A stretch of 64,000 nucleotides of DNA from positions 1 to 64,000 of the forward strand of contig NZ_KE386839.1 in the NCBI RefSeq assembly GCF_000429025.1, in the 5' to 3' direction. The translations under genes were made by a program, and so were the position numbers. The notes beneath the pieces were generated by a model, which did not search any database, was not told the DNA's origin, and worked only from the letters and a program-made list of their open reading frames with translations. The first letter of the stretch is position 1, and each line of letters opens with the position of its first letter. Shown piece by piece: positions 55,324-63,699 of the stretch. Source of the stretch: Actinospineispora spinosispora DSM 44797 (GTDB lineage Bacteria; Actinomycetota; Actinomycetes; Mycobacteriales; Pseudonocardiaceae).

Positions 55324-55463
55324 CGATGACCGGATCGACAGCGGGGTCGATGACTCCGGCCCGCCTGGTCCTGACCGTGATCGCCTGGCTCTGGGTGCTG
55401 GTCCCGTTCGCCTACGGCATCTGGCAGCTCCTGATCAAGGTCGTCCCCCTGTTCGGCGGCTGA
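55320..55463 (+). CDS. 47-residue membrane protein, MFS transporter small-subunit type
   Basis: One helix, PARLVLTVIAWLWVLVPFAYGIWQLLIKVV split by a Pro, with a short Ser/Thr-rich N-terminus. ATG overlaps the transporter stop (ATGA). Such tiny single-helix partners beside OFA-type transporters are, as I recall, annotated as MFS transporter small subunits. Too short to identify by motif alone, but coupling makes it very likely real. Confidence 0.75.
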   Translation: MTMTGSTAGSMTPARLVLTVIAWLWVLVPFAYGIWQLLIKVVPLFGG

Positions 55464-55474
55464 CCGGTTTTCTT

Positions 55475-55536
55475 GATCACCTCGGTGTGGCGGCTGATTT
55501 TTCGTCTGGAAACAGCCACCAAGCCGTGGTGATCAT
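55475..55536. repeat. 62-bp imperfect palindrome, TGATCACC family
   Basis: Left TGATCACCTCGGTGTGGCGG, right TGGTGATCA preceded by AGCCACC, about 21 of 27 pairs. Its tips and the CGGCTG block match the palindrome at 51626. It begins 12 bp after the small transporter partner gene. Confidence 0.8.
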
Positions 55537-55644
55537 GGTTCGACGGCTGTGGGGCGCAGCCCGTGTACCCCACCGCCGGCCGGCGACTGGCCTTGGGCTG
55601 GGGTCTCTGTGCGGCGTGCGCACGGTCTGTGCGAGTGGTCGGGC

Positions 55645-55650
55645 TAGGGT
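55645..55650 (+). promoter_or_regulatory. Candidate -10 for leaderless DUF6457 gene
   Basis: TAGGGT, 7 nt before the ATG at 55658; no Shine-Dalgarno. Confidence 0.4.
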
Positions 55651-55657
55651 CTCGGGC

Positions 55658-55912
55658 ATGAGCACCATGTCGGAGTGGATCGAGTTCGTCTGCGATGAGC
55701 TGGAGCTGGACCTCACCGATCCTGGGACCACCACCACCGAGGTACTGGACCTGACCGCCGCCGTGGCGCACAACGTGGCGCGGCCGGCCGCTCCGGTGAC
55801 CGCGTTCCTGATCGGACTGGCGGCCGGTCGCGCCGAGGACCCCTCGGCGGCGACCGCCGAGCTGGCGACCCGGTTGAGCGAGCGCGCGAAGGCCTGGAAA
55901 CCCACCGAATAA
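55658..55912 (+). CDS. DUF6457 protein
   Basis: 84 residues, helical: MSEWIEFVCDELELDL, LDLTAAVAHNVARPAAPVTAFLIGLAAG, ATRLSERAKAWK. This small domain is, as I recall, often found next to or fused with MobA-type proteins, which fits the molybdenum/formate genes here. ATG at 55658; ATG 55667 also possible. 31 bp upstream of valS. Confidence 0.75.
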   Translation: MSTMSEWIEFVCDELELDLTDPGTTTTEVLDLTAAVAHNVARPAAPVTAFLIGLAAGRAEDPSAATAELATRLSERAKAWKPTE

Positions 55913-55931
55913 CACCGTCGGGTGTCGCTCG

Positions 55932-55937
55932 TAGACT
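55932..55937 (+). promoter_or_regulatory. Candidate -10 for leaderless valS
   Basis: TAGACT, 6 nt before the GTG at 55944, no Shine-Dalgarno. Confidence 0.4.
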
Positions 55938-55943
55938 TGTGTG

Positions 55944-58601
55944 GTGACTGAAACACTTCCACCCAAACAGCGTGCGTCCCTCCCCTCGCGGTGGGAGCCG
56001 GCTGAGGTAGAGGCTCGCCTCTATCAGCAGTGGGTGGACGCCGGCTATTTCACCGCCGATGCGGCCAGCGACAAGCCTCCGTTCACCATCGTCATCCCGC
56101 CGCCGAACGTCACCGGCAGCCTGCACATCGGACACGCCTTCGAGCACACCCTGATCGATGTGCTGGTGCGCCGCCGCCGGATGCAGGGCTACGAGACGCT
56201 GTGGCTTCCCGGTATGGACCACGCCTCGATCGCGGTGCACACGCTGGTCGAGAAGGCGCTGGTCGAGGAGGGCACCAGCCGCCGGGAACTGGGCCGGGAG
56301 GCGTTCATCGAACGCACCTGGCAGTGGAAGGCCGAGCACGGCGGCAAGATCCTGTCCCAGATGCGGCGCCTCGGTGACAGCGTCGACTGGTCGCGCGAAC
56401 GGTTCACCATGGACGAGCGGTCCAACCGTGCCGTCCTGACGATGTTCAAGCGGCTGTTCGACGAGGGCCTCATCTACCGCGCCGAGCGCATGGTGAACTG
56501 GTCGCCCGAGCTGCGCAGCGTGCTGTCCGACGTCGAGGTGGAACACCGCGAGGTCGAGGGCGAGCTGGTCTCCATCCGCTACGGCGACGGCGACGACGCG
56601 CTGGTCGTGGCCACCACCCGGGTCGAGACGATGCTGGGTGACACCGCGGTCGCCGTGCACCCCGACGACGAGCGCTACGCGCACCTGGTCGGGACCGAGA
56701 TCGAGCTGCCGCTCGTCGGTCGCAAGATCAAGATCGTGGCGGACGCGCACGTCGACCCGGAGTTCGGCACCGGCGCGGTCAAGGTCACCCCCGCGCACGA
56801 CCCCAACGACTTCGAGATCGGCCGTCGGCACGACCTGCCGATGCCCTCGATCATGGACGAGACCGGCCGAATCGCGAACACCGGCACACAGTTCGACGGC
56901 ATGGACCGGTTCGAAGCGAGGGTCGCCGTGCGCGAGGCGCTGCGCGAGCAGGGCCGGATCGTCGCGGAGAAGCGCCCCTACCTGCACAGCGTCGGCCACT
57001 CCTCGCGCGGCAAGCACGAGCCGATCGAGCCGAGGCTGTCGCTGCAGTGGTTCGTCAACGTCGGGCCGCTGGCCACCGCGGCCGGTGACGCGGTGCGTGA
57101 CGGGCGGGTCGCGGTCCATCCGAAGTCGCTCGAGCCGCGCTGGTTCGGCTGGGTCGACAACATGCACGACTGGTGCATCTCGCGTCAGCTGTGGTGGGGC
57201 CACCGCATCCCGGTCTGGTACGGGCCGAACGGCGAGATCGTGTGCGTCGGTCCCGACGAGCAGCCGCCGACCGGTGAGGGCTGGACGCAGGACGAGGACG
57301 TGCTCGACACCTGGTTCTCCTCCGGGCTGTGGCCGTTCTCCACGCTCGGCTGGCCGGAGCGCACGCCCGACCTGGCGAAGTTCTATCCGACGTCCGTGCT
57401 GGTCACCGGCTACGACATCCTGTTCTTCTGGGTCGCCCGGATGATGATGTTCGGCTTGTACGCGATGAAGGACGACGGGCCCGCCGAGTCGATCCCGTTC
57501 GACACGATCGCGCTGCACGGCATGGTGCGTGACCAGTTCGGCAAGAAGATGTCTAAGTCGGCAGGCAACACGGTCGACCCGACGGTGTGGATGGACTCCT
57601 ACGGCACCGACGCGCTGCGGTTCGGGCTGGCCAGGGTGGCGAACCCGGGTACGGACGCGCCGATCGGCGAGGACGCGATCCAGGCCGCGCGCAACTTCGG
57701 TACGAAGCTGTGGAACGCCACGCGGTTCGCGATGGCCAACGGTGCGGACCCGAACGCCGAGATCGACCCGTCCCAGCTCACCGACGCGGACCGCTGGATC
57801 CTGGACCGGGTGGGTGCGGTGACCGCCGAGGTCGACGCGCTGCTGGAGGACTACCAGTTCGCCAAGGCCACCGAGGCGCTCTACCACTTCACCTGGGACG
57901 AGTTCTGCGACTGGTACCTGGAGCTGGCGAAGGTCCAGATCGCCGAGAGCCCGGCGCGGGCGGCCAACACCCAGGCGGTGCTCGGCAACACGCTCGACGT
58001 GCTGCTGCGGCTGCTGCACCCGGTCATGCCGTTCCTGACCGAGACGTTGTGGACCGCGCTGACCGGTGAGGAGTCGCTGGTCGTCGCGTCCTGGCCTCGG
58101 CTCACCGACCAGGCGAGCACCTCGAACACCGCCGCGTCGCAGCGGATCGAGGCCGTGCAGAAGCTGGTCACCGAGGTCCGCCGGTTCCGCGCGGACCAGG
58201 GGCTGCAGCCGGCACAGAAGGTGCCGGCACGGGTCATCGGCATCGACGACGCGGGTCTGCACGAGCATCTCGACGCGGTGCGCGCGCTGGCGAAGCTGAG
58301 CCCGGCGGAGGACGGCTTCACCGCGAGCGCGACGGTCGAGGTCGGGTTGGCCAGCGGTTCGGTGCGGGTCGAGCTGGACACGTCGAGCACGATCGACGTG
58401 GCGGCCGAGCGCGCGCGGCTGGGCAAGGACCTGGCGGCCGCGGAGAAGGAGCTGGCCGGCACCGAGGGCAAGCTGGGCAACCCGAAGTTCACCGAGCGCG
58501 CCCCCGCCGACGTCGTGGCGGGCATCCGTGCCCGGCGGGACACGGCGGCGGCCGACATCGAGCGGATCCGGGCGGCGCTCGCCGCGCTGCCGGAGGCATG
58601 A
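55944..58601 (+). CDS. valS: Valyl-tRNA synthetase
   Basis: 885 residues. Class I: PPPNVTGSLHIGHAFEH (HIGH near 58), editing domain with ATTRVETMLGDTAVAVHPDD, KKMSKSAGN near 535, anticodon-binding helical domain, and a C-terminal coiled coil (AAERARLGKDLAAAEKEL). Charges tRNA-Val. GTG 55941 and 55944 are both possible; the -10 spacing favours 55944. Heads the valS-folC-DUF4233 cluster. Confidence 0.96.
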   Translation: MTETLPPKQRASLPSRWEPAEVEARLYQQWVDAGYFTADAASDKPPFTIVIPPPNVTGSLHIGHAFEHTLIDVLVRRRRMQGYETLWLPGMDHASIAVHTLVEKALVEEGTSRRELGREAFIERTWQWKAEHGGKILSQMRRLGDSVDWSRERFTMDERSNRAVLTMFKRLFDEGLIYRAERMVNWSPELRSVLSDVEVEHREVEGELVSIRYGDGDDALVVATTRVETMLGDTAVAVHPDDERYAHLVGTEIELPLVGRKIKIVADAHVDPEFGTGAVKVTPAHDPNDFEIGRRHDLPMPSIMDETGRIANTGTQFDGMDRFEARVAVREALREQGRIVAEKRPYLHSVGHSSRGKHEPIEPRLSLQWFVNVGPLATAAGDAVRDGRVAVHPKSLEPRWFGWVDNMHDWCISRQLWWGHRIPVWYGPNGEIVCVGPDEQPPTGEGWTQDEDVLDTWFSSGLWPFSTLGWPERTPDLAKFYPTSVLVTGYDILFFWVARMMMFGLYAMKDDGPAESIPFDTIALHGMVRDQFGKKMSKSAGNTVDPTVWMDSYGTDALRFGLARVANPGTDAPIGEDAIQAARNFGTKLWNATRFAMANGADPNAEIDPSQLTDADRWILDRVGAVTAEVDALLEDYQFAKATEALYHFTWDEFCDWYLELAKVQIAESPARAANTQAVLGNTLDVLLRLLHPVMPFLTETLWTALTGEESLVVASWPRLTDQASTSNTAASQRIEAVQKLVTEVRRFRADQGLQPAQKVPARVIGIDDAGLHEHLDAVRALAKLSPAEDGFTASATVEVGLASGSVRVELDTSSTIDVAAERARLGKDLAAAEKELAGTEGKLGNPKFTERAPADVVAGIRARRDTAAADIERIRAALAALPEA

Positions 58602-58608
58602 GGTAGGC

Positions 58609-60024
58609 GTGGCAGGCGGCAAACGGACATCCTCCGAGGCGGAGGCGCAGCGGCTGGCCGAGCACGAACAGCAGGTGGCCGCCGACTTCCAGGCGGTCGA
58701 GGCCGAGCTCGACCAGCGCTGGCCCGAGTCGAAGATCGAACCGAGTCTCGACCGGATCAGCGCGCTGGTGGACCTGCTCGGCGAGCCGCAGCGGGCCTAC
58801 CCGGTGGTGCACATCGCCGGCACCAACGGCAAGACCTCGGTGAGCCGCATGATCGATGCGTTGCTGTCCGAGGTGGGTCTGCGTACCGGTCGCTACACCA
58901 GCCCGCACCTGCAGAGCGCCACCGAACGGATCACACTCGACGGCGCACCGATCTCCCGGGAACGCTACGTCGAGGTGTTCCGGGAGCTCCAGCCCTACAT
59001 CGAGCTGATCGACGCGAAGGGCGACGGTCCGAACCTGAGCAAGTTCGAGGTGCTCACCGCGATGGCCTACGCGGCGTTCGCCGACGCGCCGGTCGAGGCC
59101 GCCGTGGTGGAGACCGGTCTCGGCGGTCGCTGGGACGCCACGAACGTGGCCGACGGCACCGTCTCGGTGATCACCCCGATCGGGATCGACCACGTCGAGT
59201 ACCTCGGCTCGGACATCCTGGGCATCGCGGCGGAGAAGGCCGGGATCATCAAGCCCGGCTCGATCGCGGTCATGGCCTCACAGGAGGCCGAGGTCGCCGC
59301 CGTGCTGCTGGAGCGGTGCGTCGAGCTGGGCTGCACGGTCGCGCGGCAGGGCATGGAGTTCGGTGTGCTGCGCCGGGAGAAGGCGGTCGGCGGCCAGCTG
59401 CTGAAGCTGCAGGGCCTGGGCGGCGCGTACGACGAGGTGTTCCTGCCGCTGCACGGTGAACATCAGGCGGGCAACGCGGCCGTTGCGCTCGCGGCGGCCG
59501 AGGCACTGCTGGGCGCCGGTGCGGACCGCCAGCTCGACATCGACGCGGTCCGCGCGGCCTTCGCCGGTGTCACCGCGCCGGGCCGGCTGGAACGGCTGCG
59601 CACCGCACCCGCTGTGCTGGTGGACGCGGCGCACAACCCGCACGGCGCCCGCGCGCTCGCCGCCGCGGTGCTCGATGAGTTCGGCTTCCGCAAGCTCGTC
59701 GGCGTTCTGAGCGTGCTGCGGGACAAGGACGTCACGGCGATGCTCGAGGAGCTGGAACCCGTGCTCGACGAGGTCGTCGTCACCCAGAACGCCTCGCCGC
59801 GCGCCCTGGACGTCGACGAGCTGGCCGCGATCGCGGTCCAGGTCTTCGGTGCCGACCGGGTGGCGGTCGAGCCTCGGCTGGACGACGCGGTCGAGCAGGC
59901 CGTCGAGCTCGCCGAGGACGTCGACCAGGACGCCGACTCGCTGGCCGGTGGGGGAGTGCTGATCACCGGGTCCGTGGTGACCGCGGGTGAAGCGCGGCTG
60001 CTGTTCGGCAAGGCGAGCGCGTGA
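58609..60024 (+). CDS. folC: Folylpolyglutamate synthase / dihydrofolate synthase
   Basis: 471 residues. P-loop HIAGTNGKTSVSRM near 68-81, Mur-ligase-like fold (TSPHLQSATERI, VVETGLGGRWDATN), and the C-terminal domain with DAAHNPHGARAL. Adds glutamate to folates. GTG at 58609 begins the protein 7 bp after the valS stop; the frame extends upstream into valS and is not used. Its stop overlaps the next gene (GTGA). Confidence 0.95.
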   Translation: MAGGKRTSSEAEAQRLAEHEQQVAADFQAVEAELDQRWPESKIEPSLDRISALVDLLGEPQRAYPVVHIAGTNGKTSVSRMIDALLSEVGLRTGRYTSPHLQSATERITLDGAPISRERYVEVFRELQPYIELIDAKGDGPNLSKFEVLTAMAYAAFADAPVEAAVVETGLGGRWDATNVADGTVSVITPIGIDHVEYLGSDILGIAAEKAGIIKPGSIAVMASQEAEVAAVLLERCVELGCTVARQGMEFGVLRREKAVGGQLLKLQGLGGAYDEVFLPLHGEHQAGNAAVALAAAEALLGAGADRQLDIDAVRAAFAGVTAPGRLERLRTAPAVLVDAAHNPHGARALAAAVLDEFGFRKLVGVLSVLRDKDVTAMLEELEPVLDEVVVTQNASPRALDVDELAAIAVQVFGADRVAVEPRLDDAVEQAVELAEDVDQDADSLAGGGVLITGSVVTAGEARLLFGKASA

Positions 60025-60404
60025 CCGAGCAGCCGTCACCACCGGACCCGATGAAGGGCTTCCGGGGAGTCATGGCGGCCACGCTGATCCTCGAGGCGAT
60101 GGTCACGCTGCTGACCCTGCTGGTGACCAGCAAGTTCGGCAGCAACGGCGGACCGTTGGGTGTGGTCGTCGTCCTGGTGCTGGCCGCCGCCATGGTCGTG
60201 GCCTGCCGCTACCTGAGCAGGCCATGGGCGATCAAGCTGGTCATCGGGCTGCAGGTGCTCCTGCTGCTCAGCGGCTTCCTGGTGATAGCCCTCGCGGTGC
60301 TGGCCCTGCTGTTCGGTCTGGTCTGGTTCGCCCTGCTGATGATGCGCCGCGACGTGGCCCGCCGGATGGCGGCCGGCCAGCTCCCCAGCCAGCAACAACC
60401 CTGA
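60021..60404 (+). CDS. DUF4233 membrane protein
   Basis: 127 residues with four hydrophobic segments (MAATLILEAMVTLLTLLV, VVVVLVLAAAMVVACRYL, LVIGLQVLLLLSGFLVIAL, LALLFGLVWFALLMM). Conserved integral membrane protein between folC and ndk in actinobacteria (Rv2446c). GTG overlaps the folC stop. Function unknown. Confidence 0.88.
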   Translation: MTEQPSPPDPMKGFRGVMAATLILEAMVTLLTLLVTSKFGSNGGPLGVVVVLVLAAAMVVACRYLSRPWAIKLVIGLQVLLLLSGFLVIALAVLALLFGLVWFALLMMRRDVARRMAAGQLPSQQQP

Positions 60405-60441
60405 CCCACGGGGAGCCGTCAGGGCGTGGATGGCAGACCGC

Positions 60442-60447
60442 TAGGCT
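60442..60447 (+). promoter_or_regulatory. Candidate -10 for ndk
   Basis: TAGGCT, 8 nt before the GTG at 60456, no Shine-Dalgarno; leaderless type. Confidence 0.4.
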
Positions 60448-60455
60448 CCGCGACT

Positions 60456-60866
60456 GTGAGTGAGCGGACATTGGTTCTGGTAAAGCCCGACGGTGTTGAG
60501 CGTCGGCTGGTCGGCGAAGTGATCTCCCGGATCGAGGCCAAGGGTCTCGGGCTGGTGGCGCTGCGCCTGCGCACGGTGGATCGGGAGCTGGCGAGCCAGC
60601 ACTACGCCGAGCACGACGGCAAGCCCTTCTTCAACGATCTCCTCGAGTTCATCACCGGGGGACCGCTGGTGGCGGCCGTGGTCGAGGGACCGCGCGCGAT
60701 CGCGGCCTTCCGCCAGCTGGCCGGCGGCACGGACCCGGTCGAGAAGGCGACCCCGGGCACGATCCGGGGTGACTTCGGTCTGGAGACGCAGTTCAACCTG
60801 GTACACGGCTCCGACTCGACCGAGTCGGCGGCGCGTGAGATCAAGCTCTGGTTCCCCGACCTGTAA
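60456..60866 (+). CDS. ndk: Nucleoside diphosphate kinase
   Basis: 136 residues, full length. TLVLVKPDGVERRLVGE at the start, and the active-site block RGDFGLETQFNLVHGSDS with the phosphate-carrying His. Equilibrates NTP pools. GTG at 60456 gives the normal N-terminus. Convergent with the MBL gene, 6 bp between stop codons. Confidence 0.96.
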   Translation: MSERTLVLVKPDGVERRLVGEVISRIEAKGLGLVALRLRTVDRELASQHYAEHDGKPFFNDLLEFITGGPLVAAVVEGPRAIAAFRQLAGGTDPVEKATPGTIRGDFGLETQFNLVHGSDSTESAAREIKLWFPDL

Positions 60867-60872
60867 CCGCTC

Positions 60873-61940
60873 CTAGGCCGCCGCGGCGGCCAGCTGGTAC
60901 GACGTGCCGCTGCTGCTCTGCACCCAGGAGTCGGGCAGAGCAGCGGCGAGCGCGTGTTGCGCCCGCCAGCCCGTGCAGTGACCGGGCACGATCAGTGCGG
61001 GCTTCAGCTCGGTCAGCGCGGACACCGTCGGCGCGATCGTCGGTTCGAACGCCGGCCCGCCCAGGTGCAGGCCGCCGAGCAGCGCGTGCAACCGGTCCAC
61101 CCCGGTGAGTCGTTGTGCGTGCCGCACGATGTTGACCGCACCCGAGTGACCGCATCCGGTGAGCACCACCAGACCGTGACCGCGCACGTGCACCACGAGC
61201 GCCTGGTCGTCGATCACCAGCGGGTCGTGGTGCCACCCGGAGCCGTCCCACGCCTGGTGCGCGGGCGGCATGCCGTGCTCGAAGTCCGTCGTCCGGTCGA
61301 TCTCACCGGTGATGAGGACGGAGCCGTCGACCAGCAGGGACGGCTGGCGACGTTCGATCACCTCGAAGCCTTCGGCGTTCAGCGCGCGCTTGCTCAGCGT
61401 GGGCATGTCGCGGACCTCGTCGCCCGGCACGGCGAGCCTGCGCTGGGTCCAGACCAGCGGATGCACCACCATCGGCAGCGCACGGGTGCCGCGACGCCCG
61501 GTCAGGCCGGCGAGCCCGCCGGCGTGGTCGTAGTGGCCGTGGCTGAGCACGATGCCGTGCAGGTTCGACAGGTCGACGCCGAGACGCTCGGCGTTGGTGG
61601 TCATGCCGTCGGGGGTCAGCCCCGTGTCGAAGAGCAGCTGGGTCGTCGTGTCGCCTCTGCGTACCGTCACGAGCGCGGCGAATCCGTGCTCGGCGCGCAG
61701 GCCCGCCGCGGTCGCCCCACCCTCGAACTGCGGCGCGGTGACCCGTCCCCGGGACCCCAGCCGAGGGCGGCGGGTGTGCTCGGCGTCGGCCAGCAACGCG
61801 TCGAACGTGTTGTCGATCAAGGTCGTGATGGTGATCTCGTCGACGGGTTCGAGGTGGATCGGGTCGACGGCATCGCCGGGTGCCGGACGGGGAGCGGCGG
61901 CAAGGACCTCGTGAGGATCAGCGGTTGACGCGTCACACAT
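60873..61940 (-). CDS. Metallo-beta-lactamase-fold protein
   Basis: 355 residues. Metal motif LSHGHYDHAGG, later GCGHSGAVNIV and LLGGLHLGG, with VPGHCTGW. This resembles the MBL subgroup that includes methanopterin-related and archaeal-type hydrolases rather than RNase or glyoxalase groups. Substrate unknown. ATG at 61940. Confidence 0.85.
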   Translation of the reverse strand: MCDASTADPHEVLAAAPRPAPGDAVDPIHLEPVDEITITTLIDNTFDALLADAEHTRRPRLGSRGRVTAPQFEGGATAAGLRAEHGFAALVTVRRGDTTTQLLFDTGLTPDGMTTNAERLGVDLSNLHGIVLSHGHYDHAGGLAGLTGRRGTRALPMVVHPLVWTQRRLAVPGDEVRDMPTLSKRALNAEGFEVIERRQPSLLVDGSVLITGEIDRTTDFEHGMPPAHQAWDGSGWHHDPLVIDDQALVVHVRGHGLVVLTGCGHSGAVNIVRHAQRLTGVDRLHALLGGLHLGGPAFEPTIAPTVSALTELKPALIVPGHCTGWRAQHALAAALPDSWVQSSSGTSYQLAAAAA

Positions 61941-62091
61941 GCCTCGACCCTAATGCGCTCGTCCGGCCTCGGCGATAGCGATCGGTGATCGCTGAGAGCT
62001 CGCTCTGCGTCTTGGTCCGGCCGGGGCACCCGGCTTGACTCGTCTCCAGGCGGACAGCCCGCCGAACGGGACGACAAGGACGGAACCCCTC

Positions 62092-62496
62092 ATGGCGAGC
62101 ACCGAACCCCGCGACGTGGTCAACCGTTACTTCGAGGCGCTGCTCGCCGGCGACCAGGGCACGATCTGGGACTCCTGGGCCGAGGACGGTAGCTGCTGGT
62201 ACAGCGGTGACCTACCGATCTCCGGCACCTGGCACGGCCGCGACGGTGTGATCAACGGCTTCCTTGCGACCGCGTTCGCCCACCTCGACCCGGACCGCGA
62301 GGTCGGTTTGAAGATCACGAACCTCTTCGCCGAGGGCGAGCAGGTGCTCGTCGAATGGCACTCGTGGGCAACCGGTAGGACCGGCCGGGCCTACGATCAG
62401 AAGAACATCGGGGTCTTCACCGTCCGGGACGGGAAGATCACCGCCATGCGGGAGTACGCCGACACCCGCAACTGGGCGCGAGCCCTGCTCGACTAA
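62092..62496 (+). CDS. SnoaL/NTF2-like protein
   Basis: 134 residues, cone-fold NTF2 superfamily: VNRYFEALLAGDQGTIWDSWAEDG, GTWHGRDGVINGF, and IGVFTVRDGKITAMREYAD. May be an isomerase, hydrolase or binding protein. ATG at 62092. Its TAA overlaps the TAG of the convergent gene (CTAA at 62493-62496). Confidence 0.85.
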   Translation: MASTEPRDVVNRYFEALLAGDQGTIWDSWAEDGSCWYSGDLPISGTWHGRDGVINGFLATAFAHLDPDREVGLKITNLFAEGEQVLVEWHSWATGRTGRAYDQKNIGVFTVRDGKITAMREYADTRNWARALLD

Positions 62497-63455
62497 CCCC
62501 GGACCAGCGCCCGAGCCTGGTGCAGCGGGAAGAAGTCGAGCTCCTCGCCGATGACGGTGCCGCCGTTGAAGTCCCATTCGGTCAACGACCACAGCATCAG
62601 GACCTCGGCGTAGCCCTGCCACCACAGCCAGTTGCGCATCGTGCCGATCGCGGAGAGCTCACGCCCGTGCTCGTCGACCCCGGCCAGCTCGACCCGCAGC
62701 GGACGCTGGCGGCTGTCGCGTTCGAGGACCGTCCTGGTCGCCGACGTCAGCCGCCCGTACTTCCCGTCGAGGCGCTGCCACCCGTAGGACAGCGGGTCGG
62801 GGACGCCCACGCACGGGTCCTGGTCGAACGGCAGGTCGCTTGCGGCGTAGACACAGAACCCGCCGCGGCCCTCGGCGGTCACCGCGGACGCGAAGTTGCC
62901 GCGCGGGTTCGTGCCGGGACGCCTCGGCCCCCAGGAGTGGTCGCGCAGATGCGGGGTGTCGATGTCGAGTCGTTCTCCGCCGAGCTGGATGGTGCCCCGG
63001 ATGTGGCCGGGCTGGGTGTAGTGGCCCTTGCCCCAGCCTTCCGAGCCGGTGGGGTACTCGTCGGAACCGCCGACCCCGGGGGACTGCGGCGGTGCGGTCG
63101 CGCTCCATTCCAGGTCGACGGAGCAGCCGTCCGTCGAGTAGCCGAGGGCGAAGCTGTCCAGAGGCTCCCGACACGCCACGGTCAGGCCGTTGTCCAGGGA
63201 GAAGTCGAACATGTCGGCGTCGGGCGGCAGCGCCATCGGCTGCCCCCAGTCGTAGTACCGGCAGTTCCACGGATACTCGCCGGACGGGTCCCAGAGCGCG
63301 ACGCCGCCGACAGAGAAGTTCATGTTCGGGCGGTGGTAGAAGTACACCCAGCCGTTGATCAGCTTGTCCGGGACGGTGAAGCCGAACCAGGCGCTCTCGT
63401 TCCAGTACGGATCGTCCGAACCCCGGTGGAAACTGTCGTCCTGCGGTCGAATCAT
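62493..63455 (-). CDS. Conserved protein with lipocalin-like (DUF7064/CrtC-type) features
   Basis: 320 residues, Trp- and Tyr-rich: NESAWFGFTVPDKLINGWVYFY, WNCRYYDWGQP, HLRDHSWGPRR, EELDFFPLH. This pattern resembles the AttH/CrtC lipocalin-like proteins and the paired DUF7064/7065 family; I am not certain of the name. No signal peptide. ATG at 63455, 24 bp from a TCATTGC-GTGT-GCAATGA operator. Confidence 0.7.
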   Translation of the reverse strand: MIRPQDDSFHRGSDDPYWNESAWFGFTVPDKLINGWVYFYHRPNMNFSVGGVALWDPSGEYPWNCRYYDWGQPMALPPDADMFDFSLDNGLTVACREPLDSFALGYSTDGCSVDLEWSATAPPQSPGVGGSDEYPTGSEGWGKGHYTQPGHIRGTIQLGGERLDIDTPHLRDHSWGPRRPGTNPRGNFASAVTAEGRGGFCVYAASDLPFDQDPCVGVPDPLSYGWQRLDGKYGRLTSATRTVLERDSRQRPLRVELAGVDEHGRELSAIGTMRNWLWWQGYAEVLMLWSLTEWDFNGGTVIGEELDFFPLHQARALVRG

Positions 63456-63479
63456 GGCGCTCCCCCCAGAGCGAAAAGT

Positions 63480-63497
63480 TCATTGCGTGTGCAATGA
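63480..63497. promoter_or_regulatory. Perfect inverted repeat TCATTGC-GTGT-GCAATGA
   Basis: 7-bp arms upstream of the CrtC-like gene start. Likely repressor operator (TetR or MarR type); the regulator is not in the window. Confidence 0.5.
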
Positions 63498-63608
63498 CTT
63501 TCTCAACCGTAACGTCGTCCACATCCGGCTCACTCCGCCAGCCGGGGCGCATTCCTCACCCGGACGTGCAGAGCCAGTCGAGGACCACGGCGGCCGCCTG
63601 CGGTACGA

Positions 63609-63676
63609 CCTCGCAGACCTTCATGTCGTGTCGCAGATGTTCCAACATCTGCGACACGACACGAGGCTCTGCGAGG
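63609..63676. repeat. 68-bp palindrome, TCGCAnATGT family
   Basis: CCTCGCAGA...TGTCGTGTCGCAGATGTT, CC centre, then AACATCTGCGACACGACA...TCTGCGAGG. 31 of 33 pairs counting one G-U. It ends 23 bp before the stop codon of the partial MFS gene. Core shared with the palindrome at 27348. Confidence 0.9.
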
Positions 63677-63699
63677 CGGACCTGGTGGGAATCAACCAG

